Shown here: positions 60,804 to 64,000 of the stretch, in pieces | How positions within the stretch are numbered: the stretch's first letter is position 1 | How the letters are laid out: each line of letters opens with the position of its first letter | Source: Brevundimonas sp. | GTDB lineage: Bacteria > Pseudomonadota > Alphaproteobacteria > Caulobacterales > Caulobacteraceae | Reading direction: 5' to 3' | NCBI RefSeq assembly: GCF_003248455.1 | Contig: NZ_QFNM01000013.1 | Location: forward strand, 1 to 64,000 | DNA length: 64,000 bases | The notes under the pieces: generated by a model | What the model was told of the DNA's origin: nothing | What the model saw: only the letters and a program-made list of their open reading frames with translations | Databases searched by the model: none | Translations under genes and position numbers: made by a program

Positions 60804-61565
60804 TCAGGGCTTTGGCGCCGACATCCCGGCCACGGCGCGGAAGCCGGCGGCGGCGAACCGCACCATATAGTCGCCCGCCGTCTCCAGGTCGCCGGACCGC
60901 GCCCGTCCGTTCGACAGCCGGTCCAGCCGTCCGGTCTCGCCCAGCGTCAGGGTCAGGGCGCCCGACAGATTGTGATAGCCCCAATACAGGTCGACCTCGC
61001 TGGCGTCCGGGAGAACCCGCGCGATCAGCTCGATCAGGCGGTGGATGGCCGGGTCGAAATAGCGGGCCATCGTCTCCCCGCCGAAGCTGGGGTTGGCGTT
61101 GGTCTGGGCCACCAGGGCGGCATAGTGTTTCCAGCCCGGCCCGCCCTTCAGCGACCATTCGAACGGCGGCCGCAGAAAGGCTTCCAGCAGCCCCTCCAGC
61201 GTCATGGCCTCGCCGGCGCCTTCCGCATAGCGGTCGATGGCGGCGACCCGGTCGGTGTTCCACACCTCGGCCCGGCGCAGGAAGACCGCGTCGAACAGAT
61301 CGCGCTTGGCCCCGAAATAATAGTGGACCAGGGCGGTGTCCACGCCCGCCTCGCGCGCCACCTCGCGGATGGTCACGCCATAGAAGCCGTGTTTGGAGAA
61401 CAGGTCCTCTGCCGCGTCCAGGATCAGGTCGCGGGTCTCGCCCGCCGCCTCCGCCTTGGCCTTGGGCGGGCGCCCCCGCCGGGCCGGCGTCGCGCCCGCC
61501 GGCTTGCGCCGTGCGGCGGCGACGGGGCGGGGGGACGAAACGGCGGCGTCGTCGGTCTTGCTCAT
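60804..61565 (-). CDS. TetR-family transcriptional regulator
   Basis: A 253-residue regulator. After a basic, low-complexity N-terminal extension of about 40 residues (KPAGATPARRGRPPKAKAEA) comes the TetR HTH: ILDAAEDLFSKHGFYGVTIR, VAREAGVDTALVHYYFGAK. The C-terminal ligand domain is not recognised to subfamily. It ends on the base after the DUF2306 stop and is divergent from the TonB receptor at 61754, a plausible target. Confidence 0.9.
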   Translation of the reverse strand: MSKTDDAAVSSPRPVAAARRKPAGATPARRGRPPKAKAEAAGETRDLILDAAEDLFSKHGFYGVTIREVAREAGVDTALVHYYFGAKRDLFDAVFLRRAEVWNTDRVAAIDRYAEGAGEAMTLEGLLEAFLRPPFEWSLKGGPGWKHYAALVAQTNANPSFGGETMARYFDPAIHRLIELIARVLPDASEVDLYWGYHNLSGALTLTLGETGRLDRLSNGRARSGDLETAGDYMVRFAAAGFRAVAGMSAPKP

Positions 61566-61702
61566 TGGACGAGGCTAGGCGCGCCTCGGCGCCGGTGCAA
61601 CGGCGCCACGTTCGTCGGCCAATGACGCCTTCGAATGACGCGACGTGAGCGCAGTGTTTGACAGCGGCGCGAAACCGGGTCAGTTTCCATGAAAATCATT
61701 GA

Positions 61703-61719
61703 ACGCTGAATAAAAGCGT
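61703..61719. promoter_or_regulatory. short inverted repeat upstream of the TonB receptor
   Basis: ACGCT-GAATAAA-AGCGT is a 5-bp inverted repeat 35 bp before the receptor start, in the 188-bp divergent region with the TetR gene. It may be an operator or simply a leader hairpin. A TTGACA near 61656 lacks a good -10 at the usual spacing. Confidence 0.3.
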
Positions 61720-61753
61720 CCATCGGGCTGGAAACGACAAAGGGGTTTCGATC

Positions 61754-64000
61754 ATGAAGCATCATGTGAAGTGCGCGCTGCTGGCCGGCGCGGCGTGGGG
61801 CGTGCTTGCGGGGGCTTCGGTCGCCCAGGAGTCCGGCCAGACCGAAGCGGCCACGGTCGAGGACATCGTCGTCACCGCGCGCCGCACCGAGGAATCGGCC
61901 CAGCGCACGCCGCTGGCCCTGACCGCCTTCTCGGGCGAAACGCTGGAGCGCACGGGCGCCCAGCAAGTCACCGATCTGCAGGGAGCCGTGCCGAACCTGA
62001 ACCTGGTCCAGGGACGCGGCTCGTCAAACTCGACCAATATCTATATCCGCGGCGTGGGCCAGCCGGATGCGCTGCAGACCTTCGATCCGGCCGTCGGCGT
62101 CTATGTCGACGACGTCTACTACAGCCGCATCCGGGGCACCCAGTTCGACCTGCTGGACCTGGAGCGGGTCGAGATCCTGCGCGGGCCGCAGGGGACGCTG
62201 TACGGCAAGAACACCATCGGCGGCGCGCTGAAGCTGGTGTCGCGTCGTCCAGGCCAGGATTTCCGCGCCCGCGCCTCGGCCGCCTATGGCGACTATGACC
62301 AGATCGACGTCCAGGGCGCGGTGTCCGGGCCGATCGCCGACAACCTGGCCCTGGGCCTGTCGGCCCTGCATTCGGAGCGCGGCGGCTATGTCACCGATCC
62401 GGCGACCGGGGCGGAATATAACGACAAGAATTCGACCGCCGTCCGCGCCAGCCTGGCCTGGGATCCGGTCTCGAACATCCAGGTCGACCTGAACGCCGAC
62501 TATTCGAAGGACGACGCCGGCCTGACGGTGGGCCAGCCGACCAATAATCTGACCTATCTCGGCTATGGCCTGGCCTATCCCGTGCCAACGCCGCTGCCGG
62601 AGTATAATTTCGAGACCCGCACCACTCCCGGCCTGCCGAACGAGACGCGGCTGGAAACCTGGGGGACCTCGGCGCGCGTGACTTGGGACCTGTCCGACGC
62701 CCTGGCCCTGAAGTCGATCACCGGCTACCGCGAGCTGCGCACCGACGACTATATCGACTTCGACGCGACCGAGCTGGAACTGGCCGACGCCCTGGTGGCG
62801 GTCGATCAGGACCAGGTCAGCCAGGAACTGCAGCTGACCTACGACAGCGGTCCGCTGACGGCGGTCGGCGGTCTCTATTACCTGAAGGAAGAAGTCGCTT
62901 CGCATCAGGAAAGCTATGATGACGCCCTGCTGGGTCCGTTGTACGGCGACGCCACCTTCCTGCGCCTGATCGACGATGCGCTGGAGACGACCTCCAAGGC
63001 GGCTTACGCCAACGTCAGCTATGCGTTGACCGACGCCCTGCGCCTGTCGGCCGGCGTGCGCTACACCGAGGAAGAGAAGGAGTACGCCCGGTCGACCTCG
63101 GTGGTCAGCAGCTTTCTGCTGGGCGGTTTGCCCGTCCTGAACACCACCTACGCCTTCGCCCCGCCGACCGGGACCTATGACGACACCTCGATCATGTTGT
63201 CGGTCGACTATCAGTTGAACCGGGACGCCATGGTCTATGCCCGTTACGCGCAGGGCTTCAAGTCGGGCGGGTTCAACGGCCGGGCCAATTCGGCGACCGA
63301 GGCGACCGAATACCAGCCCGAAACCGCCGACACCTTCGAGGTCGGGGCCAAGACCCAATACTGGGACAATCGCTTCCGCCTGAACCTGGCCGCCTTCATC
63401 ACCAAGTACGACGACTTCCAGGCGCGTGTCTCGGGCATCGAGACGCCTCCCGGCGGCGGCGTGCCCACGCCGGTCCTGTCGGTCATCAACGCCGGCTCGC
63501 TGGACATCGCCGGGTTCGAGATCGAGAGCGTGCTGGTCCCCGTTCCGGGTCTGACCCTGGACGCCCAGGTCGGCTTCCTGGACGCTGACTACAAGGAATT
63601 CGCCGACGCGCGCTTCACCGCCTTCGGCGGCAGCCGAGCCTTTCAGGATCCGGCCTTCTCCCCGCGTTGGACGGTGCGTTACGGCGGCCAGTACGAATAC
63701 GGCCTGACGGGCGGTTCGACCCTGACCTTCGGAGCGGCGGCGAAGTACCGATCGCGTATGGCGTTGGCGGTGGACAACACCCTCATCAACACCGCCACCG
63801 AACTGCCAGGCATGTATCAGGACGAGTACTGGCTATACGACGCCCGTGTCGTCTGGTCGGACCCGGCGGATCGCTACACGGTCGGCGTCTATGGCCAGAA
63901 CCTGTCGGACGAGGTCTACAAGACCGACGCCCAGGAGTTCTCGTCCATCGGCAACATCCGCACCGCCTATTACGGCGCGCCGCGGACCTGGATGATCAAG
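61754..64000 (+). CDS. TonB-dependent receptor, 3' end cut by the window
   Basis: The frame from ATG 61754 is open for 749 codons to the window edge. A signal peptide (ends ASVAQE) is followed by the TonB box DIVVTARRTEE, plug motifs (NIYIRGVGQPDALQTFDPAV, VEILRGPQGTLYGKNTIGGA) and the barrel. The last residues seen (YYGAPRTWMIK) are just short of the usual terminal strand, so only a few codons are missing. There is no STN domain. The plug is of the type common in Caulobacterales receptors for sugars or aromatics; ligand unknown. Divergent from a TetR gene. Confidence 0.9.
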   Translation, partial: MKHHVKCALLAGAAWGVLAGASVAQESGQTEAATVEDIVVTARRTEESAQRTPLALTAFSGETLERTGAQQVTDLQGAVPNLNLVQGRGSSNSTNIYIRGVGQPDALQTFDPAVGVYVDDVYYSRIRGTQFDLLDLERVEILRGPQGTLYGKNTIGGALKLVSRRPGQDFRARASAAYGDYDQIDVQGAVSGPIADNLALGLSALHSERGGYVTDPATGAEYNDKNSTAVRASLAWDPVSNIQVDLNADYSKDDAGLTVGQPTNNLTYLGYGLAYPVPTPLPEYNFETRTTPGLPNETRLETWGTSARVTWDLSDALALKSITGYRELRTDDYIDFDATELELADALVAVDQDQVSQELQLTYDSGPLTAVGGLYYLKEEVASHQESYDDALLGPLYGDATFLRLIDDALETTSKAAYANVSYALTDALRLSAGVRYTEEEKEYARSTSVVSSFLLGGLPVLNTTYAFAPPTGTYDDTSIMLSVDYQLNRDAMVYARYAQGFKSGGFNGRANSATEATEYQPETADTFEVGAKTQYWDNRFRLNLAAFITKYDDFQARVSGIETPPGGGVPTPVLSVINAGSLDIAGFEIESVLVPVPGLTLDAQVGFLDADYKEFADARFTAFGGSRAFQDPAFSPRWTVRYGGQYEYGLTGGSTLTFGAAAKYRSRMALAVDNTLINTATELPGMYQDEYWLYDARVVWSDPADRYTVGVYGQNLSDEVYKTDAQEFSSIGNIRTAYYGAPRTWMIK

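Noticed and set aside
1..64000. CRISPR arrays, rRNA genes, complete insertion sequences or prophage genes
   Set aside because: No regularly spaced repeats, rRNA signatures, transposase or phage structural genes were seen.

Overview
The window is high-GC, densely coding alphaproteobacterial DNA. Its gene content fits the Caulobacteraceae, most probably Brevundimonas: a CC0125/CC1285-type lipoprotein, many TonB-dependent receptors, stand-alone class I ribonucleotide reductase genes and TadE/TadG pilus-type proteins. This taxonomic call rests on recognised families and was not tested by a search.

Layout. Bases 1-4654 hold a truncated DUF6065 gene, a small lipoprotein, a LysE-type exporter, two alanine/glutamine-rich secreted proteins, and a metallophosphoesterase-nucleotidyltransferase pair. 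Bases 4655-9251 hold nrdB behind a promoter region with two candidate NrdR boxes, a frameshifted secreted protein, a small acidic protein, and a histidine kinase translationally coupled to a TVP38/DedA-like membrane protein. Bases 9284-12402 are the core rpmH-rnpA-yidC-yihA operon behind a strong sigma-70-like promoter. Bases 12539-19924 hold an M16 zinc peptidase, argG, an ABC ATPase, a CoA-transferase and a PAP2 phosphatase. nrdA (20198) lies 15 kb from nrdB and carries the same candidate NrdR motif. An LpxR-like outer-membrane protein, gamma-glutamyltransferase and tRNA-Arg(ACG) follow.

Accessory regions. From the tRNA to about 38 kb the content is more variable. A leftward gene set (ECF sigma, FecR, STN-domain TonB receptor, small secreted protein, patatin-like lipoprotein, near-identical small secreted protein, AraC-type HTH protein) looks like one surface-signalling and lipid-hydrolysis locus. 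Next to it lies a scar in which the 5' half of a second ECF sigma gene is joined to the 3' end of a second TonB receptor gene. Bases 35217-37829 form a small island of unrecognised genes, with a perfect 10-bp inverted repeat over a divergent promoter and a GNAT-like protein.

Cobalamin block. A cobalamin riboswitch (38590-38770) precedes btuB, and nine further tightly overlapping genes follow: cobC, cobO, btuF, btuC, btuD, cobD, cobQ, cobT and cobS/V. A CX5R phosphatase ends the series. cobU faces the other way. Corrin-ring genes are absent, so this is a corrinoid uptake, adenosylation and lower-ligand assembly locus. The terminal phosphatase is a candidate for the otherwise missing adenosylcobalamin-phosphate or alpha-ribazole-phosphate phosphatase.

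Right end. TadE- and TadG-like genes, an M23 endopeptidase, a YdbH-like giant envelope protein followed by a lipoprotein that looks like a YnbE-YdbL fusion, a solitary C5 DNA methyltransferase, a COG3650 lipoprotein, a divergent LytTR/DUF2306 pair with 21-bp-spaced direct repeats, a TetR regulator, and a TonB receptor cut by the window edge.
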